DNA from: Cupriavidus cauae
GTDB lineage: Bacteria > Pseudomonadota > Gammaproteobacteria > Burkholderiales > Burkholderiaceae
Length of the DNA stretch: 64,000 nucleotides
Direction: 5' to 3'
NCBI RefSeq assembly: GCF_008632125.1
Contig: NZ_VWRN01000027.1
Coordinates: forward strand, 62,001 to 126,000
Notes under the pieces: model-generated
Told to the model about the DNA's origin: nothing
The model's database searches: none
What the model saw: the letters and a program-made list of their open reading frames with translations, nothing else
Shown here: piece by piece, positions 34,967-42,888 of the stretch
Layout: the number at the start of each line of letters is the position of its first letter
How positions within the stretch are numbered: the stretch's first letter is position 1
Translations under genes and position numbers: made by a program

Positions 34967-35282
34967 GGTGTCGGTCCCGTTGCGCCGGCCGGGAAAACGG
35001 CTCGACGCATGGTTTGCATGTTGCGTTGCATCGAATTATGGTGATTGACGTAGACGGGATAAAGGCGCAGTTTGCCAACGCACTATTCTGCGGATGGAAT
35101 AATCGCGCCGGCCCGTGGTCTGTTCCGGTAGATCGTCCCCATTCGGCGAATAACCGCTCCACTGTTGCGGTTATGCCAATGAAAGACCCTACCGTGCATA
35201 CGACCGACAGAGTGAGTAAGATTCGCCCTCGCCAGCCGCGCGGCGCCGTCCGCTCGCTATGGCTTCTAATTGGACAGCCGCC
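34967..35282. promoter_or_regulatory. Divergent promoter region, efflux operon / LysR
   Basis: 316 bases without a gene between the efflux operon and its probable regulator. A perfect dyad ATAACCGC-N9-GCGGTTAT lies at 35150-35174. A second AT-richer part near 35020-35060 (GGTTTGCATG, GCGTTGCATCG) has imperfect direct repeats. No ORF of interest. LysR proteins of the BpeT/CeoR type bind such regions and respond to inducers such as salicylate or drugs in relatives; the inducer here is unknown. Confidence 0.6.
35150..35174. promoter_or_regulatory. Perfect dyad ATAACCGC-N9-GCGGTTAT
   Basis: 8-bp arms with a 9-base spacer, 108 bases upstream of the LysR ATG and about 180 bases from the efflux operon start. 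The best candidate in the gap for a LysR recognition site. Confidence 0.5.
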
Positions 35283-36248
35283 ATGGACCGCTTCGTCTCA
35301 ATGCAAGCCTTTACCCGCGTCGTGGACGTCGGCAGTTTCGCCCGCGCGGCCGAATCGCTCGATTTGCCCAAGGCCACGCTGACACGGCTGATCCAGAATC
35401 TGGAAACGCATCTGGGCGTCAAGCTGCTGCACCGTACCACGCGCCGGATCAGCGTGACTTCCGAAGGCGCCGCCTATTACGAGCGATGCGTGCGCATTCT
35501 GGCCGATGTCGACGAAGCCGAGCAGTCGCTGACCCATCAGAACCAGACCCCGCGCGGCACGCTGCGCGTCGATACCGTGGGCGGGCTGGCGCGCCTGGCG
35601 CTCGTGCCCAATCTGCATGAGTTCTTCGCGCGCTATCCGGACCTGAAGGTCGAACTGACCATCAATGGCAAGCCAATCGATCTGCTGAAGGAAGGCGTCG
35701 ACGTGGTGATCCGCGTCGGCGATACCGTCGACGATACGATGGTGGCGCGCCGCATCGGCCAATTGCGTCTGGCGTTCTACGCGTCGCCGATTTATTTAAA
35801 GCAGCACGGCACGCCGACCACGCCCGAAGAATTGATGCAGCATCGCGCGATCAATTACCTGTCGACGCGCACCGGCCGGGAAATGCCATGGATCCTGACG
35901 CGCGGCGACGAACGCCATGAATTGCTGCTGCCGTCGGCGATCTCGACCAACGATCCGGAGGTCTATATCGGCTGTGCGCTGGAAGGACACGGCATCGCCG
36001 TCATTTCGCGCGTGATGGCGCAACCGTATCTGGAAAGCGGCCGGCTGGTCGAAATCATGGGCGACTGGCAGGAAGAGGTCATGCCGATCTCGGCCATGTA
36101 TCCGCAGAACCGGAATCTGTCGGCCAAGGTGCGGGTTTTCGTCGACTGGGCCGCCGAGATATTCGCGCGAGATCCGGAAATGGGCTATCGCGATTCGTTC
36201 CCGGGCCCGCGCCCGGTCGTGGCGCCGGTGCTCGAGGCGGTGTCGTAG
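35283..36248 (+). CDS. LysR-family regulator divergent from the efflux operon
   Basis: A 321-residue LysR protein (MDRFVSMQAFTRVVDVGSFARA) with the winged helix at residues 1-60 and a C-terminal co-inducer domain. Its place, divergent from the lipase-like/RND operon, matches CeoR/BpeT in Burkholderia, although sequence identity with those cannot be judged here. Expected to be a transcriptional activator of the pump. The last 25 residues are an extension rich in Pro and Val. Confidence 0.92.
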   Translation: MDRFVSMQAFTRVVDVGSFARAAESLDLPKATLTRLIQNLETHLGVKLLHRTTRRISVTSEGAAYYERCVRILADVDEAEQSLTHQNQTPRGTLRVDTVGGLARLALVPNLHEFFARYPDLKVELTINGKPIDLLKEGVDVVIRVGDTVDDTMVARRIGQLRLAFYASPIYLKQHGTPTTPEELMQHRAINYLSTRTGREMPWILTRGDERHELLLPSAISTNDPEVYIGCALEGHGIAVISRVMAQPYLESGRLVEIMGDWQEEVMPISAMYPQNRNLSAKVRVFVDWAAEIFARDPEMGYRDSFPGPRPVVAPVLEAVS

Positions 36249-36279
36249 GGCGGGTCCGCCGAAATCCCTCGGTACGGTA

Positions 36280-36666
36280 TCAGACGTGCCGCACCGGCCC
36301 GGGATATCGCGCGACCACCGGATCCGCCGTAATCAGCGCCATGTCTTCCACGATGGCTTGTGCGACCAGCACGCGATCGAACGGATCCTTATGCAATAGC
36401 GGCAGGTCTTCCAAAGCCATGGCGTGTTCCGAGACGATCGGCAATTCGCGATAGCCGCTTTCCAGCAGACCCCGTCGCATGATCCTGGGGTCAACATCGA
36501 AACTGCGCCGGCACAACGACGCCTTGATGGCGATTTCCCATATGCTTGCCGCGCTGAATACGGGCTCATTGAGGTCGTCTTCGATCAGCAGGCGCGCGCC
36601 GGCAGGAAGCCGTCCGGGCTTGACCAAGGCCCACAGCAGGATATGCGTATCGAATAGCAGCTTCAT
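36280..36666 (-). CDS. PIN-domain toxin (VapC-like)
   Basis: A 128-residue PIN ribonuclease. The acidic centre is intact: D6 (LLFDTH), E44 (SIWEIAIK), D97 (DPFDR) and D115 (LITAD). Such toxins cleave tRNA or rRNA when freed from the antitoxin. It overlaps the antitoxin stop by four bases (ATGA), the usual order antitoxin-toxin. Membership of the PIN group named after 'DTHILLW' proteins is clear. Chromosomal location next to the efflux regulator. Confidence 0.9.
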   Translation of the reverse strand: MKLLFDTHILLWALVKPGRLPAGARLLIEDDLNEPVFSAASIWEIAIKASLCRRSFDVDPRIMRRGLLESGYRELPIVSEHAMALEDLPLLHKDPFDRVLVAQAIVEDMALITADPVVARYPGPVRHV

Positions 36667-36908
36667 ATCCGGCCAGTGAACAGCACTTCAATTTCGTCAC
36701 TGCACAGCCGGTCGAAATCCTCGGGCACCTCGAACCGATCCTGCAGAATGCCAATCCGCTTTTCGCCGGAGCGATGCGTCGCATGGACCGGGACGACTCT
36801 GACCATGGGCTTGCCGCCTTTGGCGATGACGAACGACTCTCCCTGGGCCGCCATCTCCACGAGGTGCGGCAAGTCGGCCGAAGCTTCATCAATGTTGATC
36901 GTGCGCAT
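36663..36908 (-). CDS. Phd/YefM-family antitoxin
   Basis: An 81-residue antitoxin: MRTINIDEASADLPHLVEMAAQ opens the Phd-type DNA-binding fold, followed by the strand ESFVIAKGGKPMVRVVPV, and a C-terminal acidic tail that would bind and inhibit the PIN toxin. ATG 36908 is the natural start. It probably represses its own promoter in the 140-base gap upstream. Confidence 0.9.
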   Translation of the reverse strand: MRTINIDEASADLPHLVEMAAQGESFVIAKGGKPMVRVVPVHATHRSGEKRIGILQDRFEVPEDFDRLCSDEIEVLFTGRI

Positions 36909-37047
36909 GTTGGCCCTCCAAAGTCGATGGGCCAATCTAGAGGACGTGCGAACGCGCCGCAAGTCTGCGGCGCGCTTTTGCGAAAAGTCGCACACGGAAC
37001 GCGTGCAACGAGGGGCGCCGGCGCGGATACCCCGCAGGGGGCCGAGC

Positions 37048-37326
37048 TCAATGCAGCTTGCCCAACTCCCGCGAAATCTCTGCCGGCGAATCGTAGTCGC
37101 GCTCGGGCAGTTGTTCCAGTTCGGCCATCACTTCCTCGCTGGCGCCGCCGTCGCGGGCGCGCGAGAGGATGTCGTCCTTGGTGGCGGGAAAGTCGATGCC
37201 CTTCAGGGACTTCTGCACATCGATCGGGCTCGGCTCCTCGCGTCCGCCTCCGCCATCCTTGCCACCCTGCGCGGCGCCCTTGCCGCTCGATCCGCTCTTG
37301 CCCTGGTCGGTCTGCTTCTGGGTCAT
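37048..37326 (-). CDS. DUF2795-family small protein
   Basis: A 92-residue protein. A Gly/Lys/Gln-rich disordered N-terminal half is followed by VQKSLKGIDFPATKDDILSRARDGGASEEVMAELEQLPERDYDSPAEI, the DUF2795 fold seen in small acid/stress-linked proteins. It is coupled by a four-base overlap to the unknown gene upstream and belongs to the ferritin-like stress cluster. Function unknown. Confidence 0.82.
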   Translation of the reverse strand: MTQKQTDQGKSGSSGKGAAQGGKDGGGGREEPSPIDVQKSLKGIDFPATKDDILSRARDGGASEEVMAELEQLPERDYDSPAEISRELGKLH

Positions 37327-37643
37327 TGCATGCTCCTGTGATTGCTGTTGCCCGAGCCCGGCGCCCGGGCCGGGTCCGAAGATGCCGCCGGCGTGTCGGC
37401 GCCGTCGAGCCGGGTATCGATCAGCCGCCGGCCCTCGAGCAGGCAGGCCTCGATCGCCGTGGCCGCGTTGTCGAACGCCGTGTCGACATCGGAGGCGAAG
37501 GACGTCGGCAGGTCCTGCGTCGTGGCCGCACGCGCCCCGGCCGGCAGGATCTCGCCCTGGTAGCCGTAGCGCACGCCCGCGCTGGCGCCGACCGGCACCG
37601 CGTGGGCGGCGATCAGATGGTCGCGATAGAACATTTCCTTCAT
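37323..37643 (-). CDS. Hypothetical protein in the ferritin-like cluster
   Basis: A 106-residue soluble protein starting MKEMFYRDHLIAAHAVPVGA, with GGAGAG as a Shine-Dalgarno. It has an acidic, alanine-rich middle (FDNAATAIEACLLEGRRLIDTRLDG) and a disordered C-terminus, and no motif I recognise. Its ATGA overlap with the DUF2795 gene and its place after two ferritin-like genes suggest a role in the same stress response. Confidence 0.7.
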   Translation of the reverse strand: MKEMFYRDHLIAAHAVPVGASAGVRYGYQGEILPAGARAATTQDLPTSFASDVDTAFDNAATAIEACLLEGRRLIDTRLDGADTPAASSDPARAPGSGNSNHRSMQ

Positions 37644-37690
37644 GCGCTCTCCTTCAGGCGGGGGGATGCCGCGGCGCTGGCGCGGCAACC

Positions 37691-37756
37691 GGCGCTGGTG
37701 CTGGTGCTGGTGCTGGTGCTGGTGCTGGTGCTGGTGCTGGTGTTGGTGCCGGTGCG
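37691..37756. repeat. Hexanucleotide repeat (GGTGCT), 7 exact copies in an 11-unit array
   Basis: GGTGCT occurs seven times exactly from 37697, flanked by one-base variants (GGCGCT, GGTGTT, GGTGCC, GGTGCG). It lies just past the stop of the ferritin-like gene and about 50 bases upstream of the next start on the minus strand. Copy number may vary between strains; as it is a multiple of three and non-coding, the effect would be on spacing between genes. Confidence 0.95.
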
Positions 37757-37763
37757 CCTCGTA

Positions 37764-38513
37764 TTACGTCGCTTCGGTGATGACCGCGCGCTCCAGCCAC
37801 TGCCGGATCGTGGCCATGTGCTGCTCTTCCTCCGTCAGCGCCTGCTGGAACTTCTGCGCCATCTCGGTATGACCGGTCTCGGTCGCGAGCTTGATCAGCA
37901 GCTCCCAGCCGGCGTTGTCGGTCATCTCCGCGGTCAGCAGCGCATTGAGGCATTGCGCGAAGTTCGTGCGGGGATCGGCGATGGTCTGCAGCACGCCCAT
38001 CGCGGTGACACCCGCCACGTCGGCGCAGGGCGTGACCGCGGTCGGGTCCGCGCCGATCGCGCGCATGGTCTCGTCGACCATCGCGAAGTGCTCGGCCTCT
38101 TCATCGTGGAAATGCATCAGCGTGCCGAGCACGTCCGGATCGACCGCGCTGGTATCCATCTCCTTGCACTTGGCGATCATCAGTTCGTAGAGGCGCGTAC
38201 CGGTACGTTCGAAAGCCAGGCGCTCGCCGAGCTTGTCGATCAGCACCTCGGGACGATTGCCGGTCAGCTTGTCCACGGTCGTGCTCATCGCGCCCTTGAG
38301 CGTACCGGGCAGCGGCACCGAACCGACCGGATCGGCCGCATCAATATATTGGGCACGCATGTCGGCGGCGGGCTGCGATTCGGCCGGCACGTTCATATCG
38401 TCGATACCGCTGTCCGGACCCATGTTTTCGGCATAACGCTCCATGGTCTCGGTGTCGATCGGCGACATCTGCGCGCCGGTGCGGTTGACGCCCATCTGGG
38501 TGGTCTGTTGCAT
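37764..38513 (-). CDS. Ferritin-like diiron-type protein
   Basis: A 249-residue protein with a four-helix ferritin-like core. It has the full ligand pattern: E in ERLAFERTGTRLYEL, E-x2-H in DEEAEHF, E in AEMTDNAGWELLIK and E-x2-H in EEEQHM. The N-terminal 80 residues are polar. The fold suggests iron/oxygen chemistry or protection against peroxide, but this subgroup has no fixed function. ATG 38513 (MQQTTQMGVN) is preferred over an upstream frame without similarity. Confidence 0.85.
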   Translation of the reverse strand: MQQTTQMGVNRTGAQMSPIDTETMERYAENMGPDSGIDDMNVPAESQPAADMRAQYIDAADPVGSVPLPGTLKGAMSTTVDKLTGNRPEVLIDKLGERLAFERTGTRLYELMIAKCKEMDTSAVDPDVLGTLMHFHDEEAEHFAMVDETMRAIGADPTAVTPCADVAGVTAMGVLQTIADPRTNFAQCLNALLTAEMTDNAGWELLIKLATETGHTEMAQKFQQALTEEEQHMATIRQWLERAVITEAT

Positions 38514-38628
38514 GCGTTCTCTCCAGTTTCGGTTGTCCTGCTCGATAGTCAGGCTCGATAGTTCAAGCGATCGTTCGGCTCGGTAGTTCAGCGTGCGGGC
38601 CTCGGCAGCCGCCTCGGCAACAAACGCC

Positions 38629-39804
38629 TCAGGCGCTCGTGTGCATCCGCGCCAGTTCCGTGCCGGGCGTCCACACATAGCCGGCGGACACCAGCTGCGA
38701 CGGCGAGCCTTCGGCATTCATCACGCGGCGGTATTCGATCGAGGCGGGGCTGTCCTTGTCGAGCGGTACGAAATCCATGCCGTTGGCGCGCAGGTCCACC
38801 TCGTCCGCGAGCACCTTGCGCACGAAATCGCGTTGACTGGCGAAGTCGATCGGCTTGGGCAGCGGCCCGGACAAGATCTCGGCCGGATCGCGATTCTCGT
38901 GGCGCTTGAGCATTTCGCAGGCGACATGCAGATGCCCCAGCTCGTAATCGAGGAAGCGTTCCCAGATCGCCTTGATGCGCGGGTTGCTCTCCTGCTGCAC
39001 GCAGCTGTAGTAGTTGTAGGCCTCCATCGCTTCGTGAATCACCCACTTCTCGATCATGCTTTCGTCGGGGTCCATCAGCGAGCCGTACTGCGTCACGTGC
39101 TGCTCCTCGATCGAGGCGATCTCGGCGTACAGCTGGCGCGCCAGCGGATCGGTGAACAGCGGCCCGATGTTCATGTAGTAGTCGTGGGTCTGGTACTCGG
39201 CCGCGGTGATCATCGCGGCGTGGATCTTGGTGATCAGCGCGGCGTTGGCGCGGTCGTAGCTCTCGCGCACGTCGTCCTGCGGCGCGCGGTGTTCGACCCA
39301 GGTCGAGCGCCCCGGCACGATGTCGGTATGGCCCTGCGTGATCGCGTTCGCGTCCTTGCCTTCGAGCCGGTCGAGCAGCGCGCTATAGCGGTACAGGTGA
39401 TCGAAGTCCTCCAGCAGGCCGAAGCGATAGGCCTGCGCCTGGTAGGGATCGGGCTCGGTCTGCGCGACGGCCGCGGTGACCTCGATGGCTACCTGCTCGT
39501 AGGCGATCGTGGTCTCCAGCGGGGAATGGTCGGCGCCGATCAGCCAGTTGATCATCGTCGCCTGGTGATGCTCGACGCGGCGGATCTGCGCGAGCGGAAT
39601 GCGCAATTCCCGATTGCAGCGGGACATGATGTGCTTGAGCCGCAGCGCATCGGATTCGATGCCATTCATCAGAATGATCCGGACGCGAGTGAATGCGTCG
39701 TCGTCCAGCTTGCTGATCGGCGCCTGGACCAGGTCCTTCCAAGTGAAATGTTGCTGGCCCAGCGGGCAGCCCTTGGCATCCAGCAGATCGGTCAAGGTGT
39801 CCAT
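38629..39804 (-). CDS. Large ferritin-like superfamily protein with three helix pairs
   Basis: A 391-residue protein. Three candidate helix pairs carry carboxylate/histidine motifs: YEQVAIEV with EDFDHLYRY; EYQTHDYY with SIEEQHVTQYGSLM; and HEAMEAYNYY with YELGHLHVACEML. This is one pair more than a normal four-helix ferritin fold, suggesting an expanded bundle. No signal peptide. It is the first gene of the cluster on this strand and 115 bases from the second ferritin-like gene. Exact chemistry unknown. Confidence 0.72.
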   Translation of the reverse strand: MDTLTDLLDAKGCPLGQQHFTWKDLVQAPISKLDDDAFTRVRIILMNGIESDALRLKHIMSRCNRELRIPLAQIRRVEHHQATMINWLIGADHSPLETTIAYEQVAIEVTAAVAQTEPDPYQAQAYRFGLLEDFDHLYRYSALLDRLEGKDANAITQGHTDIVPGRSTWVEHRAPQDDVRESYDRANAALITKIHAAMITAAEYQTHDYYMNIGPLFTDPLARQLYAEIASIEEQHVTQYGSLMDPDESMIEKWVIHEAMEAYNYYSCVQQESNPRIKAIWERFLDYELGHLHVACEMLKRHENRDPAEILSGPLPKPIDFASQRDFVRKVLADEVDLRANGMDFVPLDKDSPASIEYRRVMNAEGSPSQLVSAGYVWTPGTELARMHTSA

Positions 39805-40163
39805 GGAAACTCCATTGTGGGGTGAGCGAAAGACGCCGTGCGGCATGCCGCCGGCGACGCGTTTCTTGCTCTAGCAACGGGCGTGCCGATCCCGCTGCGC
39901 GCCAGCGCAGGCGCCACGTTGTGAATCCGGAAGACAATCCCTGCACGCCTTGCAAAACTTGCGCTGGCGGCTCGCGCAGCGTTGCGCAAAAAAATGCGCG
40001 CGCCGGTTTCTTGCCGGCGGGCGCATTGGACAAGCGGTATGGCGCGGGTTTTAAGCGGAACGACTGCGAAACGGAATTGCCGCGGAATGGAATTGCCGCG
40101 GAATGGGGTTGCCGTGAAATACGACTGCCGCGGAATGCGACTCCCGCGCAGTGGACTACCCCG
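39805..40163. other. 359-base intergenic region
   Basis: Contains the upstream region of the ferritin-like cluster, a strong minus-strand terminator (39988-40025) that ends the M20 peptidase transcript, and most of a 16-bp tandem array (40058-40169). No gene seen. Confidence 0.7.
39988..40025 (-). terminator. Intrinsic terminator of the M20 peptidase gene
   Basis: TGCGCGCGCCGG (39995-40006) and CCGGCGGGCGCA (40014-40025) pair with one mismatch across a 7-base loop. The seven A's at 39988-39994 form the T-tract on the minus strand. Confidence 0.85.
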
Positions 40164-40169
40164 CTATTG
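40058..40169. repeat. 16-bp tandem repeat, about 7 copies, running into a stop codon
   Basis: GAATTGCCGCGGAATG is present twice exactly (40074-40105), then in diverging copies to 40169, with a weak copy before. The stop codon of the M20 peptidase (40164-40166) is inside the last, most diverged unit. Confidence 0.88.
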
Positions 40170-41435
40170 CTTGCCGATTTCCTGCAGCATGCGCGTCATC
40201 AGATACAGCCGCGGCACGATCGAGTCGATTTCGATGTACTCGTCGCGTGCGTGATAGCCGAACCCGGCGAGGCCAAAACTCTCCACCACGGCGGGCTTGC
40301 CCGACAGCGCGGCATAGCCGGCGTCGGTGCCGCCGCCGGTCCCCTCCGCCAGCGCGAGCGGGCGGCCGTCCAGTTCGGCGTAGATCTGCTGGGCCCGCTT
40401 CGCGAGCGCGCGGCCCTTTTCGTTGACGACAAAGGGCGGACGGCCCTCCTCCATCGACACCGTGGTATGCGTATCCGGAATCAGCCTGCTCTCGGCGACC
40501 TTGCGCTCCAGCGCGGCCTTCAGCTTCTGCGGACCGTCCTTGACCGTGGTGCGCACATCGGCGGTCGCCACCGCGACTTCGGGAATCTGGTTGCGCACGA
40601 CGCCCGCCTGCGCGCCGGTCCAGTTCAGCTGCGTGCCGGGCACCGACTTGGCGATATCGCGCGTCTGCTGCAGCTGATGGGCGAGTTCGAGCAGCGCGTT
40701 GCGGCCATGCTCGGGCGCCGCGCCCGCATGCGCGGCGCGTCCCTTGACCTCCATCGTCGCACTGGCGGTGCCGCTGGCGCCGAGCAGCAGCGCCTCGGCC
40801 TTGACCACCGCCTTGGCCGCGGTCGGCTCGCACGACAGCACCACGTCGTGCTGCTCGCCGAGCGCGGCAATCAGCTCGCCCGAGCCCTCCGAGCCGATTT
40901 CCTCATCGGCGTTCAGCAGCACCGTGATGCGCGCATAGTCGCGCCAGCCGCTCGCCTGCAGGATCTCCAGCGCGTGCAGGATCACCGCAATGCCGCCCTT
41001 GTCGTCGGCGATGCCCGGCCCGTACAGCTTGTTGCCATCCTGCCGGATCGGCTGCGTGGCCAGCGTGTTGGGAGGATAGATGGTGTCCATATGCGCGATC
41101 AGCATGATGCGGGCCTTGCCGTTGCCCGTCAGCGTCGCCTTGACGATCGGACTGTCCCCGCTCTTCGGCTTGACGCGCTCGACGGTCGCACCCAGCGCCG
41201 CGAGCCGCTTCTCGGCATACGCCGCCATCTGCGCCAGTCCCGCCGCGTTGCGGCTGCCCGATTCGATCGACACCATTTCCTTCAGCGATTCGATCAGTTT
41301 CGGCTGCGCGGCGCGCGCTGCCTCGAACAGCGTCGCGTCGGGCGCGGCCTGCACCGCACTGGTGGCGGCGGCGGTGCAGACGAACAGCGCGGCCGCGGCG
41401 AGGCGGCGTACGGCGGGGGGCAGACGTGGCTGCAT
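40164..41435 (-). CDS. Exported M20 metallopeptidase (glutamate carboxypeptidase / CPG2-like)
   Basis: A 423-residue secreted zinc peptidase. A signal peptide ends near VQAA (residue 30). The co-catalytic site is intact: H115 and D117 in HMDT, D144/D145 in DDKGG, E178/E179 in DEE, and the last histidine in GFGYHARDEY. The dimerisation domain lies between. Similar to carboxypeptidase G2, which removes C-terminal glutamate from folates and peptides in the periplasm; exact substrate uncertain. It has a strong downstream terminator. Confidence 0.9.
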   Translation of the reverse strand: MQPRLPPAVRRLAAAALFVCTAAATSAVQAAPDATLFEAARAAQPKLIESLKEMVSIESGSRNAAGLAQMAAYAEKRLAALGATVERVKPKSGDSPIVKATLTGNGKARIMLIAHMDTIYPPNTLATQPIRQDGNKLYGPGIADDKGGIAVILHALEILQASGWRDYARITVLLNADEEIGSEGSGELIAALGEQHDVVLSCEPTAAKAVVKAEALLLGASGTASATMEVKGRAAHAGAAPEHGRNALLELAHQLQQTRDIAKSVPGTQLNWTGAQAGVVRNQIPEVAVATADVRTTVKDGPQKLKAALERKVAESRLIPDTHTTVSMEEGRPPFVVNEKGRALAKRAQQIYAELDGRPLALAEGTGGGTDAGYAALSGKPAVVESFGLAGFGYHARDEYIEIDSIVPRLYLMTRMLQEIGKQ

Positions 41436-41520
41436 GAAGTCTCCTGGTGAGGGCCCGGGGTAGGAATGTCGTGGCGGCAAGGGCCGCCTTGTGCCGGGAG
41501 TCAATCCGGGATGCTAGGGC

Positions 41521-42795
41521 TTGTCCGTCGCACAGGGGAGGACCAATATCGCCATTTCCGATGCCGATCCCGCCAAGTCCGTGTCCCGCCCGCCCTGCCA
41601 AGACGAAGATGCTGCCGCACACGATTTCCCCGAACTCGGCCTGCTGCCGGCGACGGATCGCCCCGCGCCCGAGCTGCATGTGCGGCTGCTGTGGCTGCCC
41701 CACGCCATGCCGGGCTCGCTGTTTGCCGCGCTCGACGTGCTGCGCACGGCCAGCGGCATCGCGCAATTGCAGCGCCCCGGCCGCGATTGCGGCCTCAGCT
41801 GGCAGGTGATCGGGGAAACGGGACGCGCGCTGCCGATGCCGGTACCGGGGCTGGCCCGGGCGCGCCGGCGCTCGCGCCCGGCGGAGCGCGGGGACAAGCG
41901 CGGGGACAAGGGCGCGGACAAGCGCGCCGTCGAACGCGCTGTCGAACCCCCTCCCCAGCCTGCCGAAGCGCATTCACTGCTGGTGATCCCCGGGGTGATG
42001 GCCCGCAACGCCCCGCATCTGGGCGAGCTGTTCGAACAGCAGCGCGCGGTGCTCAGGCTGGTGGAGCGGCATGCGCAGGCGGGCGGCTGGATCGCCGCGT
42101 CCTTCAACGGCATCGCCTATGCCGCCGAACTCGGCCTGCTCGACGGCGCGCGCGTGAGCGCGCCGTGGCTGTACCAAAGCTGGATGGCGCGCCGCTATCC
42201 GCTGTGCGACTTCACGCACGACGAGCCGATGGGCGTGCACGGGCGCGTCTTCCACAGCGTGGCGCCGGCTCTGCAGACCGAATTCATGCTGCGCGTGCTG
42301 GGCCATCTGCACGATCCCGATCTGGCCCAGGCCAGCGCGCGCGTGCTGCTGTTGCAGGCCGAACGCCAGCAGCTGACACCGGCGCTGACGGCGCAGCGCT
42401 GGCTCACGCCCACGGCGGACAGCCCGGTGTTCCGCGCCAAGCGCTGGCTGCAGGACCATATCGGCGCGCCATACCGGCTGGCCGAAGTGGCCCGCGCCGC
42501 CGCGGTCAGCGAGCGGACCTTGCTGCGGCATTTCCGCCAGGTCACCGGCGCGACGCCGCTGGCCTGTCTGCATGCGCTGCGGATCGAACGCGCGAAGACG
42601 CTGCTGGAGGTATCGCTGCACGGCACGCAGGCGATCGCCGAAGCGTGCGGCTACAGCGATGCGGCGACCTTCCGGCGGCTGTTCCAGCGCGCGACAGGGA
42701 TGTCGATGTCGCACTATCGCGCCCGCTACGCGCTGCGGGCGCGGCGCCGCTATTGGCGCGTGGAGGACGCGCTGCGCGAAGGCGCCGCGGCCTGA
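41521..42795 (+). CDS. GlxA-like transcriptional regulator (DJ-1/PfpI + AraC HTH)
   Basis: About 420 residues: a DJ-1/PfpI-type domain (ELHVRLLWLPHAMPGSLFAA to GVHGRVFHSVAP) with the nucleophile position changed to serine (ASFNGI), then an AraC-type double helix-turn-helix (WLQDHIGAPYRLAEVARAAAVSERTL). A basic low-complexity insert (GDKRGDKGADKR) sits near residue 120. The start is uncertain: no in-frame ATG precedes the domain, and a strong AGGGGAGG at 41534-41541 is followed by ATC/ATT rather than a normal codon. The TTG at 41521 is given as the outer limit. Confidence 0.85.
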   Translation: MSVAQGRTNIAISDADPAKSVSRPPCQDEDAAAHDFPELGLLPATDRPAPELHVRLLWLPHAMPGSLFAALDVLRTASGIAQLQRPGRDCGLSWQVIGETGRALPMPVPGLARARRRSRPAERGDKRGDKGADKRAVERAVEPPPQPAEAHSLLVIPGVMARNAPHLGELFEQQRAVLRLVERHAQAGGWIAASFNGIAYAAELGLLDGARVSAPWLYQSWMARRYPLCDFTHDEPMGVHGRVFHSVAPALQTEFMLRVLGHLHDPDLAQASARVLLLQAERQQLTPALTAQRWLTPTADSPVFRAKRWLQDHIGAPYRLAEVARAAAVSERTLLRHFRQVTGATPLACLHALRIERAKTLLEVSLHGTQAIAEACGYSDAATFRRLFQRATGMSMSHYRARYALRARRRYWRVEDALREGAAA

Positions 42796-42801
42796 AGGAC
42801 C

Positions 42802-42840
42802 GGGGCCCCGGGGCCCGGGGGCGGGGGCCAGGGCCCGGGG
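42802..42840. repeat. G/C-only low-complexity tract with 6-8 bp tandem character
   Basis: GGGGCCCC, GGGGCCC, GGGGGC, GGGGGCC, AGGGCCC and GGGG follow the stop of the GlxA-like gene by six bases, in the gap to the convergent BON gene. It could form strong hairpins and may serve as a bidirectional barrier to transcription. Confidence 0.75.
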
Positions 42841-42888
42841 CGAGAAACAGCACAAACCCTTCGGCAGCGCTTCTCGCGCGTTCGGACG

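Noticed and set aside
37642..37872. A short plus-strand frame encoding Trp-Cys repeats
   Set aside because: Produced by the GGTGCT microsatellite read in one frame; no ribosome site and it lies antisense to real genes.
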